Positions 37,701-39,000 of a stretch of DNA of 39,276 nt are shown piece by piece. The notes under the pieces were generated by a model that had not been told where the DNA came from, did no database searches, and worked only from the letters and a program-made list of their open reading frames with translations. The first letter of the stretch is position 1; every line of letters starts with the position of its first letter. The stretch is taken from assembly GCF_000003605.2 (NCBI RefSeq), contig NW_003148774.1, positions 186,358 through 225,633 of the forward strand, in the 5' to 3' direction. The position numbers and the translations under genes were made by a program. The stretch comes from Saccoglossus kowalevskii. Its lineage: Eukaryota; Hemichordata; Enteropneusta; Harrimaniidae.

Positions 37701-39000
37701 TAAAACTGTTAACTTTGGTGCTTTGCGAGTTGGTCAGACAATGAAACGTGTTGTACCTCTTATTAACAACAGTCCATGTCCAATTACATTCAAAATTGTC
37801 ATTACTCCAATGAGCTCATCTCTACAGCAACTACCAAGTGTACTGACCTTGTCTAATACTGATAAGATAACACTCAAACCAAGAGGAGGAACGCATAATC
37901 TAGAGGTCATATTTAGTCCAAAATGTCGTATACCTAAATTTACTGAAGAGGTTAGTAACACTTTTGCACGTCATTACTCTTGCATGACTGTCTGTGAATC
38001 GTTATGATCAAATAAGTTTTTTGTTCGAATTATGTGTCTATTAATACCTTTATTTGCATAATTGGTTCTTATACTATTTGTAACCACTATGTTAATTATT
38101 CATATATACTGGATTATTAATTATGGACACTGCCAGTAATCATTCTGGGTGTTCTACTGCAATATGTTCAGTCTTGCCTGATACCGGTATGTATTTTGTC
38201 TACTTTTCAGGTGATTTTGGAATGTGAGAGCCTCTCCCAACCAGTGTTTGTAGTGTCTGGGCTCTGTCAAGGAATTGATATCAATCTAGATCAAGACTCT
38301 ATTCCATATGGTGCTGTAGTTCTCAAGAGTTCAAGTAGTAGACGTTTACTTATGCACAATACTGGTGACATTGGAGCTGGGTAAGTCACATGCTCTATGC
38401 TTCAAAATTCCATGGCATGTATAGGACAAACACATCTGTCTGTCAACATTTGGTTTTCATTGCAAAGGTTGGAGTAGTTATTCTATTACAATTTGTCAGT
38501 CTTTACCTGGAAGATTATGACAACTACAACCAATAATAAAGTAACAGTTGGGGAAAATGCTAAAAATGGAAAATAAAAAAAATGTGGTAAATAAATTGGA
38601 GATTCAATTCAGTTTTATGTATGACAAAAACATACTGAAGAAGCAATGACCATACATGCACTGTTCCAGTGTACCCATATATGTTGCCATATTTCTATAA
38701 AATGCTAAAAATAAATACAGTTAGCACTTTGTTGTTAATTCATGTTTGTAAAAAACTCGAATGCTGCTGCTCTACTGTCTTTCTGTGTCTCCCATACACT
38801 AGCTTCTTAATTTCATCTTTTATCATTGCTTGCAATAAAACTGTCATTGAATATCTGTTGTAGATTTAAATGGAATGCTCAGAAGTTTGGACCTGATTTC
38901 TCAATTACACCAACTAAAGGTTATATATCATCTGGTATGACAGTGTCATTTGAAGTATCATTCCATCCAACTGAAATTTGTCAAGATATCCGTTATGATG
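1570..39000 (+). CDS. HYDIN: HYDIN: giant central-apparatus ciliary protein, 71 exons, 3' end beyond window
   Basis: HYDIN is a structural protein of the C2 projection of the 9+2 axoneme central pair; its loss causes ciliary stiffness, hydrocephalus in mice and primary ciliary dyskinesia in people (established knowledge). Here 71 exons join in phase into 4,825 codons without a stop. Hallmarks seen: FSDDVFTIEPVEGDIWP (exon 9), DFGYVVLGTVRTHIV (exon 28), the P-loop GAPMSGKT (exon 34), RGVVFDGLETMF (exon 36), GEGYEDDITLDNIHG (exon 58), DWDDRMRVVKWIDV (exon 60) and FYPRESIKYHEIIPFEINGL (exon 69), in the same order as in vertebrate HYDIN (about 5,120 residues). ATG 1570 is chosen as the first in-frame ATG before the conserved VIAPRNP segment. 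The gene is compact, about 37 kb here against about 420 kb in human. The C-terminus is missing only because the window ends. Confidence 0.96.
1702..2249. other. Intron 1 (548 bases), nothing recognised
   Basis: AT-rich. No repeat ends, open exon or structured RNA seen. Intron 2 (2376-2760) is likewise plain. Confidence 0.5.
2250..2375 (+). CDS. HYDIN: HYDIN exon 2, residues 45-86
   Basis: CTTTCAG acceptor, phase 0 at both ends, donor AAG|GTAATA. Encodes FSPSIFMKEMAQTTEEKL and RLPRIIELLDMGDTTHQK, a helical lead-in to the first beta-sandwich. Confidence 0.88.
2761..2880 (+). CDS. HYDIN: HYDIN exon 3, residues 87-126, first ASH repeat begins
   Basis: TTTTCAG acceptor, AAG|GTAAGT donor, phase 0-0. 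FQPFPSDITFQQYEP then VYEVPLLLRNNDK is the opening strand pair of an ASH/MSP-type sandwich. Confidence 0.92.
2981..3115 (+). CDS. HYDIN: HYDIN exon 4, residues 127-171
   Basis: Long T-tract acceptor, phase 0-0. VPRLIKVYQTDSPYFKVISP and SIFKIQFTPEEKK complete the core of ASH repeat 1. Confidence 0.93.
3311..3510 (+). CDS. HYDIN: HYDIN exon 5, residues 172-238
   Basis: Phase 0 in, 2 out (GAGAA|GTAAGT). FIIPVRCIGARALLDFPDDV closes repeat 1 and opens repeat 2; LLVRNVGNKEARFAL is its N-rich turn. Confidence 0.93.
3642..3766 (+). CDS. HYDIN: HYDIN exon 6, residues 238-280
   Basis: Phase 2 in, 1 out. PFTVNPPNGILASNESMQIE and FQPMKIGSHFGELVLHYDSG are the C-terminal strands of ASH repeat 2. Confidence 0.93.
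3767..4261. other. Intron 6 (495 bases), nothing recognised
   Basis: The frame of exon 6 runs on to 3900 by chance; no splice support or conservation for the extension. Confidence 0.5.
4262..4463 (+). CDS. HYDIN: HYDIN exon 7, residues 280-347
   Basis: Phase 1 in, 2 out. Encodes ENIFVNLYGGAIDSNVRLD, then VIVHYQWKPFATQEEEDQQK as in HYDIN. The donor AAAG|GTTTGC is weak, but it is the site that restores frame into exon 8. Without splicing the frame stays open to a stop at 4681. Confidence 0.85.
4706..4832 (+). CDS. HYDIN: HYDIN exon 8, residues 347-389
   Basis: Phase 2 in, 0 out (CGT|GTGAGT). A helical insert, RFLEECITDPTLRDKMSLLT, links two beta-sandwiches. Confidence 0.92.
4921..5205 (-). 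mobile_element. tRNA-derived repeat with terminal inverted repeats, copy 2
   Basis: Lies in intron 8. On the - strand the A box is TGGCTTAGGGG (5078-5068) and a B-box-like AGTTTGAGTC spans 5017-5008. It shares the segment GGTTATTAAGCATCC with copy 1 (near 617). The outer ends, about 4926-4970 and 5145-5205, are inverted repeats of each other and match the right end of copy 1. Boundaries are approximate. Confidence 0.6.
5254..5529 (+). CDS. HYDIN: HYDIN exon 9, residues 390-481
   Basis: CATTCCAG acceptor, phase 0-0. Among the most conserved HYDIN segments: GDSMLFSDDVFTIEPVEGDI, RLPLRIRGDGIGPNIHLAFD. Forms a full ASH repeat. Confidence 0.96.
5704..5995 (+). CDS. HYDIN: HYDIN exon 10, residues 482-579
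   Basis: Phase 0 in, 1 out. VVMTNRGDIDAIYNL, FSFNPSEGIVLPGGHQAIQI and LNFKGCVIGPTFHFDIPKLK show an ASH repeat and the start of the next. Confidence 0.95.
6000..6103 (+). mobile_element. tRNA-derived SINE-like element beside the exon 10 donor
   Basis: TAGTGTAGTGG (6009-6019) matches an A box of the Val/Glu/Asp tRNA type and GGTTCAAATC (6060-6069) a B box. The unit is bounded by an 8-bp inverted pair, GTCAATCC at 6000-6007 and GGATTGAC at 6096-6103. It starts 5 bases into the intron, right after the donor GTAA. There is no adjacent CCA or intact cloverleaf, so I do not call a tRNA gene. Confidence 0.5.
6588..6799 (+). CDS. HYDIN: HYDIN exon 11, residues 579-649
   Basis: Phase 1 in, 0 out. TTLFNTSLVPMTFHLRVPGD is the typical N-S-x-x-P-x-x-F turn of HYDIN ASH repeats. 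Confidence 0.95.
6893..6993 (+). CDS. HYDIN: HYDIN exon 12, residues 650-683
   Basis: Phase 0 in, 2 out. YDMSVVVDIDGVGEEILSLP closes the repeat begun in exons 10-11. Confidence 0.94.
7110..7410 (+). CDS. HYDIN: HYDIN exon 13, residues 683-783
   Basis: Phase 2 in, 0 out (ATG|GTGAGT). CVVPAIAVVTPILDYKRCFL and FLNHPYEQNVQLYND form most of an ASH repeat. Confidence 0.94.
7530..7682 (+). CDS. HYDIN: HYDIN exon 14, residues 784-834
   Basis: Phase 0-0. VGEGPVVHVSPTDIDYGNTQ then ILSNESLIPAHF: next ASH repeat. Confidence 0.94.
7895..7998 (+). CDS. HYDIN: HYDIN exon 15, residues 835-869
   Basis: Phase 0 in, 2 out (CG|GTATGT). SVWKVEPKEGIIPPEDSLAL is the middle of the repeat opened in exon 14. Confidence 0.94.
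7999..8859. other. Intron 15 (861 bases), no element identified
   Basis: AT-rich. Contains one TACCGGTA octamer at 8821-8828, 31 bases before the exon 16 acceptor. No inverted ends or target duplications noticed. Confidence 0.5.
8860..9133 (+). CDS. HYDIN: HYDIN exon 16, residues 869-960
   Basis: Phase 2 in, 0 out. ISVMAHGQGTTIVSEPPLTP and LTNSGRRHQQMFWSTEGF match the HYDIN repeat that carries a basic loop afterwards. Confidence 0.95.
9185..9235. repeat. Perfect 21-bp inverted repeat with 9-base loop in intron 16
   Basis: Arms 9185-9205 and 9215-9235 are exact reverse complements over 21 bases, separated by AAAGTTGTG. The first arm begins AGACAATAAAACAATG. See findings. Confidence 0.85.
9311..9423 (+). 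CDS. HYDIN: HYDIN exon 17, residues 961-998
   Basis: Phase 0 in, 2 out. A Pro-rich start (RLPKPPQTPRPVF), then FELEPGQSIDVLLEGFSDT. Confidence 0.94.
9553..9703 (+). CDS. HYDIN: HYDIN exon 18, residues 998-1048
   Basis: Phase 2 in, 0 out. ERMVCHAIIGRASGKERIMK and INVEFITPLLEFSTKQIAF are strongly HYDIN-like. Confidence 0.95.
10073..10210 (+). CDS. HYDIN: HYDIN exon 19, residues 1049-1094
   Basis: Phase 0-0. ELHNVSSLPLSTMLVLEYPF: ASH repeat continuing from exon 18. Confidence 0.92.
10352..10480 (+). CDS. HYDIN: HYDIN exon 20, residues 1095-1137
   Basis: Phase 0-0. LDQKTLIKITFDPDY and VSYKEHPHV close the repeat. Confidence 0.93.
10663..11028 (+). CDS. HYDIN: HYDIN exon 21, residues 1138-1259, with acidic tail
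   Basis: Phase 0-0. Begins with conserved MDVDFGCILNDTEVTRYVNI and SPMPVKYQWSFLEPEEE. From about residue 1200 it turns into a highly acidic Glu/Asp run (DEADEEEDEQEAEKDEEKPE). The base composition is GA-rich there, which creates a spurious Phe-rich open frame on the other strand. Confidence 0.94.
11358..11483 (+). CDS. HYDIN: HYDIN exon 22, residues 1260-1301, acidic
   Basis: Phase 0-0, good acceptor and AAG|GTAAAT donor. Entirely low-complexity Asp/Glu/Lys (KKDDDEDEDDNQEKQ). It could be skipped without shifting frame. Confidence 0.82.
11617..11790 (+). CDS. HYDIN: HYDIN exon 23, residues 1302-1359
   Basis: Phase 0-0. Linker that returns to the conserved core at its end (GINEPTTCGIEE). Confidence 0.88.
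11893..12102 (+). CDS. HYDIN: HYDIN exon 24, residues 1360-1429
   Basis: Phase 0-0. FDILPLYGMLLPGENERITF, FYGHADIGIGAKAICDVEGG and GEASLVQYTFDTNDIDYG are hallmark HYDIN segments. Confidence 0.96.
12215..12436 (+). CDS. HYDIN: HYDIN exon 25, residues 1430-1503
   Basis: Acceptor ATTTAAAG has a weak pyrimidine tract; phase 0-0. ILENTGKVGFDFVALN and KFLPGVPEKFHKSFE: ASH repeat. Confidence 0.93.
12612..12857 (+). CDS. HYDIN: HYDIN exon 26, residues 1504-1585
   Basis: Acceptor CTTTAAAG, phase 0-0. INIRGEGVFPRVSLDLPRY ends the repeat; a polar, likely disordered linker follows. Confidence 0.92.
12986..13191 (+). CDS. HYDIN: HYDIN exon 27, residues 1586-1654
   Basis: Phase 0 in, 2 out. A helical stretch (EMQMEVERMIVKEFASEHQI) then a basic tail (SKTKKMKKPK). 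Confidence 0.92.
13545..13818 (+). CDS. HYDIN: HYDIN exon 28, residues 1654-1745
   Basis: Phase 2 in, 0 out. YCLDFGYVVLGTVRTHIVRA and FNVELDRVRNLPGFP; one complete, highly conserved ASH repeat. Confidence 0.96.
14037..14231 (+). CDS. HYDIN: HYDIN exon 29, residues 1746-1810
   Basis: Phase 0-0. LDFATVLCGQCKVITVQLHN then HVRCEWSSKPTDKEKRK. Confidence 0.95.
14466..14486 (+). CDS. HYDIN: Candidate 21-nt microexon of HYDIN (AEVAARK)
   Basis: Flanked by AAAAG and GTAC. It is exactly 7 codons in phase 0-0 and would insert AEVAARK between exons 29 and 30, inside a basic helical loop. Upstream is a T-rich tract (TTTTTTCTTTT). It is not needed to keep the frame and is not counted in the residue numbers given here. 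Confidence 0.4.
14789..14813. repeat. (ATAGT)5 microsatellite, probable retroelement tail
   Basis: Five exact ATAGT units; on the - strand (ACTAT)5. It abuts the sequence described in the next entry as the 3' end of a non-LTR element. Confidence 0.85.
14814..15960 (-). mobile_element. Probable decayed non-LTR retroelement remnant in intron 29 (low certainty)
   Basis: Read on the - strand, two broken open stretches (15374-15099, and about 15070-14945 ending in a stop) are followed by a ~130-base AT-rich 3' region and the (ACTAT)5 tail. That layout fits the 3' end of a non-LTR retrotransposon. I see no certain reverse transcriptase motif. The left limit is a guess, and part of the stretch may be ordinary intron. 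Confidence 0.35.
15995..16141 (+). CDS. HYDIN: HYDIN exon 30, residues 1811-1859
   Basis: Phase 0-0. VRKKMKPEKPKPRNFEMMPP then PPDGFLLPGQRVNVQVKFMP. Confidence 0.95.
16467..16706 (+). CDS. HYDIN: HYDIN exon 31, residues 1860-1939
   Basis: Phase 0-0. RLAQSSQRILLMVNGQGQEP and LEFGPILPHSQGDEVEVTVK; the last ASH repeat before the kinase-like domain. Confidence 0.96.
16707..17170. other. Intron 31 (464 bases), nothing recognised
   Basis: No repeats or coding signal seen. The same holds for introns 18 (9704-10072), 21 (11029-11357), 27 (13192-13544) and 30 (16142-16466), apart from a TACCGGTA at 16195. Confidence 0.45.
17171..17357 (+). CDS. HYDIN: HYDIN exon 32, residues 1940-2002
   Basis: Phase 0 in, 1 out. 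KGYDDNNTILLPPRPAGHKL is conserved; a KQEEEEKERNEAAAAAIAAQ helix follows. Confidence 0.95.
17627..17835. mobile_element. 209-bp TA-flanked MITE, copy 1 (intron 32)
   Basis: Begins CTGTAGAGTACTTTATTTTC and ends GAAAATAAAGTATTTCACAG, an inverted pair extending about 25 bases. It is flanked by TA on both sides (17625-17626, 17836-17837). A second copy lies at 28861-29068 in the same orientation. No coding capacity. Confidence 0.8.
17932..18156 (+). CDS. HYDIN: HYDIN exon 33, residues 2002-2077, disordered linker
   Basis: Phase 1-1, so skippable. Ser/Glu/Lys-rich: TGPSPRPPSSIHDSEKDRRS, SEKASADKSERSHKDVEMSE. Position matches the acidic linker before the P-loop domain in HYDIN. Confidence 0.88.
18259..18675 (+). 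CDS. HYDIN: HYDIN exon 34, residues 2077-2216, adenylate-kinase-like P-loop
   Basis: Phase 1-1. ISAAIARHLGI-type lead (VSAAIARHLGIDLTPEG), then RRGIAICVQGAPMSGKT with Walker A G-A-P-M-S-G-K-T at 18405-18428 (about residues 2126-2133). AKYYNTALLTVDGVVLEAIS then RARELCSQAAKAQLLKEGEG follow, as in the HYDIN ADK-like domain. The end is Gly/Ala-rich (AHAAQGGGSG). Confidence 0.96.
19068..19127 (+). CDS. HYDIN: Candidate 60-nt cassette exon of HYDIN
   Basis: Between exons 34 and 35, this 20-codon block has an AG before it (CTATTTAAG) and CAAG|GTGGCT after it. It fits phase 1-1 and would add VVSFRAESQLAVSRHSRLAQ. The donor is weak and the stretch is dispensable for frame. It is not counted in the residue numbers. 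Confidence 0.3.
19676..19988. mobile_element. 313-bp hAT-type MITE with perfect 8-bp target duplication
   Basis: Perfect 15-bp TIRs: CAGTGTGCCCTCTAA at 19676 and its reverse complement TTAGAGGGCACACTG ending at 19988. Direct repeats GTGGTGAT flank it at 19668-19675 and 19989-19996. The CAGTG start and 8-bp duplication are typical of hAT elements. It is non-coding and contains a nested hairpin (19918-19966). Confidence 0.93.
20147..20475 (+). CDS. HYDIN: HYDIN exon 35, residues 2216-2325
   Basis: Strong pyrimidine acceptor ending TTGCTCAG; phase 1 in, 0 out. A Gly/Ser/His/Lys-rich insert, then PIARRLSVSASVAGEEGLMS and LPEDLLVEILAERLQ, the return to the ADK-like fold. Confidence 0.94.
20522..21123. 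mobile_element. TIR element with internal 157-bp tandem repeat (intron 35)
   Basis: Ends GCTCCGCTGT (20522) and ACAGCGGAGC (to 21123), with TA on each side (20520-20521, 21124-21125). Just inside the left end AGCTCCGCT pairs with AGCGGAGCT (20521-20551) as a hairpin. The interior holds three ~157-base units starting near 20594, 20751 and 20908 and a partial fourth at 21064. No open frame. Could be a mariner-type MITE or a pearl/helentron-associated element. Confidence 0.85.
20594..21100. repeat. Tandem minisatellite, unit ~157 bp, 3 copies plus a partial
   Basis: Units start at the recurring motif GTGATATTTTCGACTTCTTG; register marks at 20751, 20908 and 21064 are 157 and 156 bases apart. The first copy (from ~20594) is the most diverged and the last is truncated. 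It lies wholly inside the TIR element. Confidence 0.9.
21712..21895 (+). CDS. HYDIN: HYDIN exon 36, residues 2326-2387, end of ADK-like domain
   Basis: Phase 0 in, 1 out. NDCHRGVVFDGLETMFSQSL corresponds to the adenylate kinase GFxLDGFPR strand, with Glu-Thr in place of Pro-Arg. HVLLKAFNNRKHLFFITLKL follows, then a basic helix begins. Confidence 0.96.
22072..22213 (+). CDS. HYDIN: HYDIN exon 37, residues 2387-2434, charged helix
   Basis: Phase 1 in, 2 out. EEMSEDEYDSLSDEQKADVD within Glu/Lys/Arg heptad-like sequence, as in HYDIN. Confidence 0.94.
22332..22415 (+). CDS. HYDIN: HYDIN exon 38, residues 2434-2462, coiled coil
   Basis: Phase 2-2, 84 bases, skippable. Almost purely Glu/Arg: LERERRERELRQLEEERRQE. 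Confidence 0.9.
22580..22870 (+). CDS. HYDIN: HYDIN exon 39, residues 2462-2559, Lys/Asp-rich
   Basis: Phase 2-2. KAKHKKGHKGREKEKEKEGK, then repeated Lys-Asp dipeptides (HKDKERDKDKDRDRDREAS). Likely disordered. Confidence 0.9.
22871..23348. other. Intron 39 (478 bases), nothing recognised
   Basis: An open frame from 23200 runs into exon 40 but has no initiation context or conservation. One TACCGGTA at 23269-23276. Confidence 0.45.
23349..23724 (+). CDS. HYDIN: HYDIN exon 40, residues 2559-2684
   Basis: Phase 2 in, 0 out. LTNRFRAFEHCYKDIEKLLN and WDRNQGITVPDP match HYDIN; it ends in an ER/K helix (KEKERERLERERMERERIEK). Confidence 0.95.
23960..24275 (+). mobile_element. Decayed C-terminal remnant of a non-LTR retrotransposon ORF (intron 40)
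   Basis: Broken frames on the + strand read KYWLHIRELLYNQNK near 23971, NELDYTKFRVGNHNLE near 24085, and IEDEEHFILVCKR near 24202. The last resembles the conserved Cys/His region after the reverse transcriptase of many invertebrate non-LTR elements. Several frameshifts and stops separate the pieces. No full element is present. Confidence 0.55.
24381..24575 (+). CDS. HYDIN: HYDIN exon 41, residues 2685-2749
   Basis: Phase 0-0. The acceptor is a tandem AATAGCAG (NAGNAG), so the first Gln may be optional. A run of seven Ala follows, then the conserved-type IIMDVAELEMTLGQQILDTN. Confidence 0.9.
24710..24861 (+). CDS. HYDIN: HYDIN exon 42, residues 2750-2800
   Basis: Phase 0 in, 2 out. VLDGLGLGPSGPPVPPPANF and VVPYPVKRKPP, a recognisable HYDIN signature. 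Confidence 0.95.
25053..25131 (+). CDS. HYDIN: HYDIN exon 43, residues 2800-2826
   Basis: Phase 2 in, 0 out, 79 bases. NIGQEEKPKEVEPEPEAATP, low complexity. The donor AAG|GTGATC is below consensus. Confidence 0.8.
25335..25561 (+). CDS. HYDIN: HYDIN exon 44, residues 2827-2902
   Basis: Phase 0 in, 2 out. Basic and Ser/Thr/Pro-rich (GRRKSAGKGRSRKGS, TSPPPGTTTPMS); likely disordered linker. Confidence 0.87.
25799..25981 (+). CDS. HYDIN: HYDIN exon 45, residues 2902-2963, second ASH array begins
   Basis: Phase 2-2. IFRWMLQANSEVILRIRFQS and FDQTLNFEIVGTRRRYQLYC, highly conserved in HYDIN. Confidence 0.96.
26098..26377 (+). CDS. HYDIN: HYDIN exon 46, residues 2963-3056
   Basis: Phase 2 in, 0 out. 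LEFGPLLNGKSRERY, then YPENLETMTVLNTSPLEADI. Confidence 0.96.
26575..26747 (+). CDS. HYDIN: HYDIN exon 47, residues 3057-3114
   Basis: Phase 0 in, 2 out. LTVWAYPKNKGFFEDQIVCC and FKVSCYGVRPELELDKKTLH. Confidence 0.95.
26887..27085 (+). CDS. HYDIN: HYDIN exon 48, residues 3114-3180
   Basis: Phase 2 in, 0 out. RNSTLLPVAWKVNGLENLGD is a textbook HYDIN ASH turn; KPINLKKIIRLE ends the exon. Confidence 0.96.
27258..27457 (+). CDS. HYDIN: HYDIN exon 49, residues 3181-3247
   Basis: Phase 0 in, 2 out. VQAEAYDVALDMSFPRGADG and GLDFGIIRVMDETKQTCSIK. Confidence 0.96.
27736..27901 (+). CDS. HYDIN: HYDIN exon 50, residues 3247-3302
   Basis: Phase 2 in, 0 out. SVLPQKGTLINSDRPTQVQV and TIRDQPVLKCQ. Confidence 0.95.
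28011..28261 (+). CDS. HYDIN: HYDIN exon 51, residues 3303-3386
   Basis: Phase 0 in, 2 out. VIEPNITDGGETIASIPVKL and INFGSMLLNQRRTRTFTIEN. Confidence 0.95.
28861..29068. mobile_element. 208-bp TA-flanked MITE, copy 2 (intron 51)
   Basis: Same family and orientation as 17627-17835. Starts CTGTACAATACTTTATTTTC, ends AAATAAAGTATTTTACAG, with TA on both flanks (28859-28860, 29069-29070). By eye roughly four of five bases match the first copy, so both are old. Confidence 0.8.
29215..29301 (+). CDS. HYDIN: HYDIN exon 52, residues 3386-3415, Arg/Ser-rich
   Basis: Phase 2-2, 87 bases. Encodes VPGRRSRSRDGSSSGRSIAR. The symmetric phase and low-complexity content make it a likely cassette exon. Vertebrate HYDIN is also Arg/Ser-rich at this position. 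Confidence 0.8.
29302..30180. other. Intron 52 (879 bases), no element identified
   Basis: Pyrimidine-rich patch near 29380-29440 ending ATACAG, but no phase-compatible exon with a good donor after it. The rest is unrecognised AT-rich sequence. Confidence 0.45.
30181..30334 (+). CDS. HYDIN: HYDIN exon 53, residues 3415-3466
   Basis: Phase 2 in, 0 out. A Gly run (MGGGGGGANQTR), then LGPFTVYPAFGLVMPGAQQI and CGPEAVNKFEE. Confidence 0.94.
30516..30800 (+). CDS. HYDIN: HYDIN exon 54, residues 3467-3561
   Basis: Phase 0-0. AIFEEHRVCKNLSVFLNNHT and DENKFVFGNVIVGRKAKARF. Confidence 0.96.
30961..31113 (+). CDS. HYDIN: HYDIN exon 55, residues 3562-3612
   Basis: Phase 0-0. IFEIEPNRVSIPAHSHTYAT then VKFTPPSMQ. 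Confidence 0.95.
31114..31489. other. Intron 55 (376 bases), short palindrome only
   Basis: Holds a 17-base palindrome, GCCTTCAA-A-TTGAAGGC, near 31293. Introns 56 (31724-32044) and 57 (32145-32485) show nothing. Confidence 0.45.
31490..31723 (+). CDS. HYDIN: HYDIN exon 56, residues 3613-3690
   Basis: Phase 0-0. YFEAAIDGLSGALAKQRNLA, EVQGEGNLPRIVIKKPTIRN and LPLILKNEGTLPSK. Confidence 0.96.
32045..32144 (+). CDS. HYDIN: HYDIN exon 57, residues 3691-3724
   Basis: Phase 0 in, 1 out. VDIDLESLDGAFTLKNCKDT, then an acidic end (IDEDEDD). Confidence 0.92.
32486..32755 (+). CDS. HYDIN: HYDIN exon 58, residues 3724-3814
   Basis: Phase 1-1. RPHTASLIVDVGEEAKFDVT and LVGEGYEDDITLDNIHG, the latter nearly invariant in HYDIN. 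Confidence 0.96.
32916..33190 (+). CDS. HYDIN: HYDIN exon 59, residues 3814-3905
   Basis: Phase 1 in, 0 out. NFGDCHIGEPRTLSFTMTNH, RFQWPEHPECKFSPMIGHLY. Confidence 0.96.
33333..33763 (+). CDS. HYDIN: HYDIN exon 60, residues 3906-4049, with ER/K helix insert
   Basis: Phase 0 in, 2 out. Conserved DWDDRMRVVKWIDVP, then about 50 residues of Glu/Arg/Lys (KKQAELEKERERERERERLE), then conserved KRKVVETEPEPEFTAVE and KCKTDSVHFKDTLMFQTRVY. The insert does not appear in vertebrate HYDIN as I recall it. Confidence 0.95.
33971..34240 (+). CDS. HYDIN: HYDIN exon 61, residues 4049-4139
   Basis: Phase 2-2. LNNKGNVQLDYNWQVILEDS and FSIEPDVGTVAVGKKQNFTV. Confidence 0.95.
34241..34690. other. Intron 61 (450 bases), nothing recognised
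   Basis: No structure or coding signal noticed. Introns 64 (35451-35798) and 70 (38381-38863) are similar, apart from a TACCGGTA at 35507-35514. Confidence 0.45.
34691..34915 (+). CDS. HYDIN: HYDIN exon 62, residues 4139-4214
   Basis: Phase 2-2. IHNLEEGKQGPVILVRGRSL, CHFELEDSDYITGARRNP and DANTRVIEFSSVGINVKN. Confidence 0.96.
35049..35187 (+). CDS. HYDIN: HYDIN exon 63, residues 4214-4260
   Basis: Phase 2 in, 0 out. RQFFIVNPTQANYSFIWSCD, the N-P-T turn plus a Trp strand of an ASH repeat. Confidence 0.95.
35285..35450 (+). CDS. HYDIN: HYDIN exon 64, residues 4261-4316
   Basis: Phase 0 in, 1 out. RFSIPEQNISVPFLLVGNTR, then SHINFKSLLLG. Confidence 0.96.
35799..35946 (+). CDS. HYDIN: HYDIN exon 65, residues 4316-4365
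   Basis: Phase 1 in, 2 out. GHRARETVCLINNESLAFEY; ASH repeat continued. Confidence 0.94.
36236..36443 (+). CDS. HYDIN: HYDIN exon 66, residues 4365-4434
   Basis: Phase 2 in, 0 out. LPIDIYFAPVVEKEVNFNLE and LNVKAEGYSMNAALLCEDSF. Confidence 0.96.
36466..36547. repeat. 41-bp tandem duplication in intron 66
   Basis: Unit 36466-36506 is followed directly by a near-identical unit 36507-36547 (AGTCATGATTGCTGTTACAG versus AGTCATGGTTGCTGTCACAG), with a few transitions between copies. Confidence 0.85.
36849..37073 (+). CDS. HYDIN: HYDIN exon 67, residues 4435-4509
   Basis: Phase 0-0. RQLWIVNSGRFNFDFEWTL, CTLSFKPPGKVTLRGCELSL. Confidence 0.95.
37202..37371 (+). CDS. HYDIN: HYDIN exon 68, residues 4510-4566
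   Basis: Phase 0 in, 2 out. VTGYGVAPGLHFSFTKYDFG and FIYRAGMPEHKALLKVTNRD. Confidence 0.96.
37479..37950 (+). CDS. HYDIN: HYDIN exon 69, residues 4566-4723, longest exon
   Basis: Phase 2 in, 0 out, 472 bases. FYPRESIKYHEIIPFEINGL, VNFGALRVGQTMKRVVPLIN and LEVIFSPKCRIPKFTEE: one and a half ASH repeats. Confidence 0.97.
38211..38380 (+). CDS. HYDIN: HYDIN exon 70, residues 4724-4780
   Basis: Phase 0 in, 2 out. VFVVSGLCQGIDINLDQDSI, SSSRRLLMHNTGDIGAG. Confidence 0.96.
38864..39000 (+). CDS. HYDIN: HYDIN exon 71, residues 4780-4826, last in window
   Basis: Phase 2 in, 1 out (GATG|GTAAGT). FKWNAQKFGPDFSITPTKGY and SGMTVSFEVSFHPTEICQDI. The ASH repeat is unfinished, so further exons follow outside the window. 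Confidence 0.95.
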
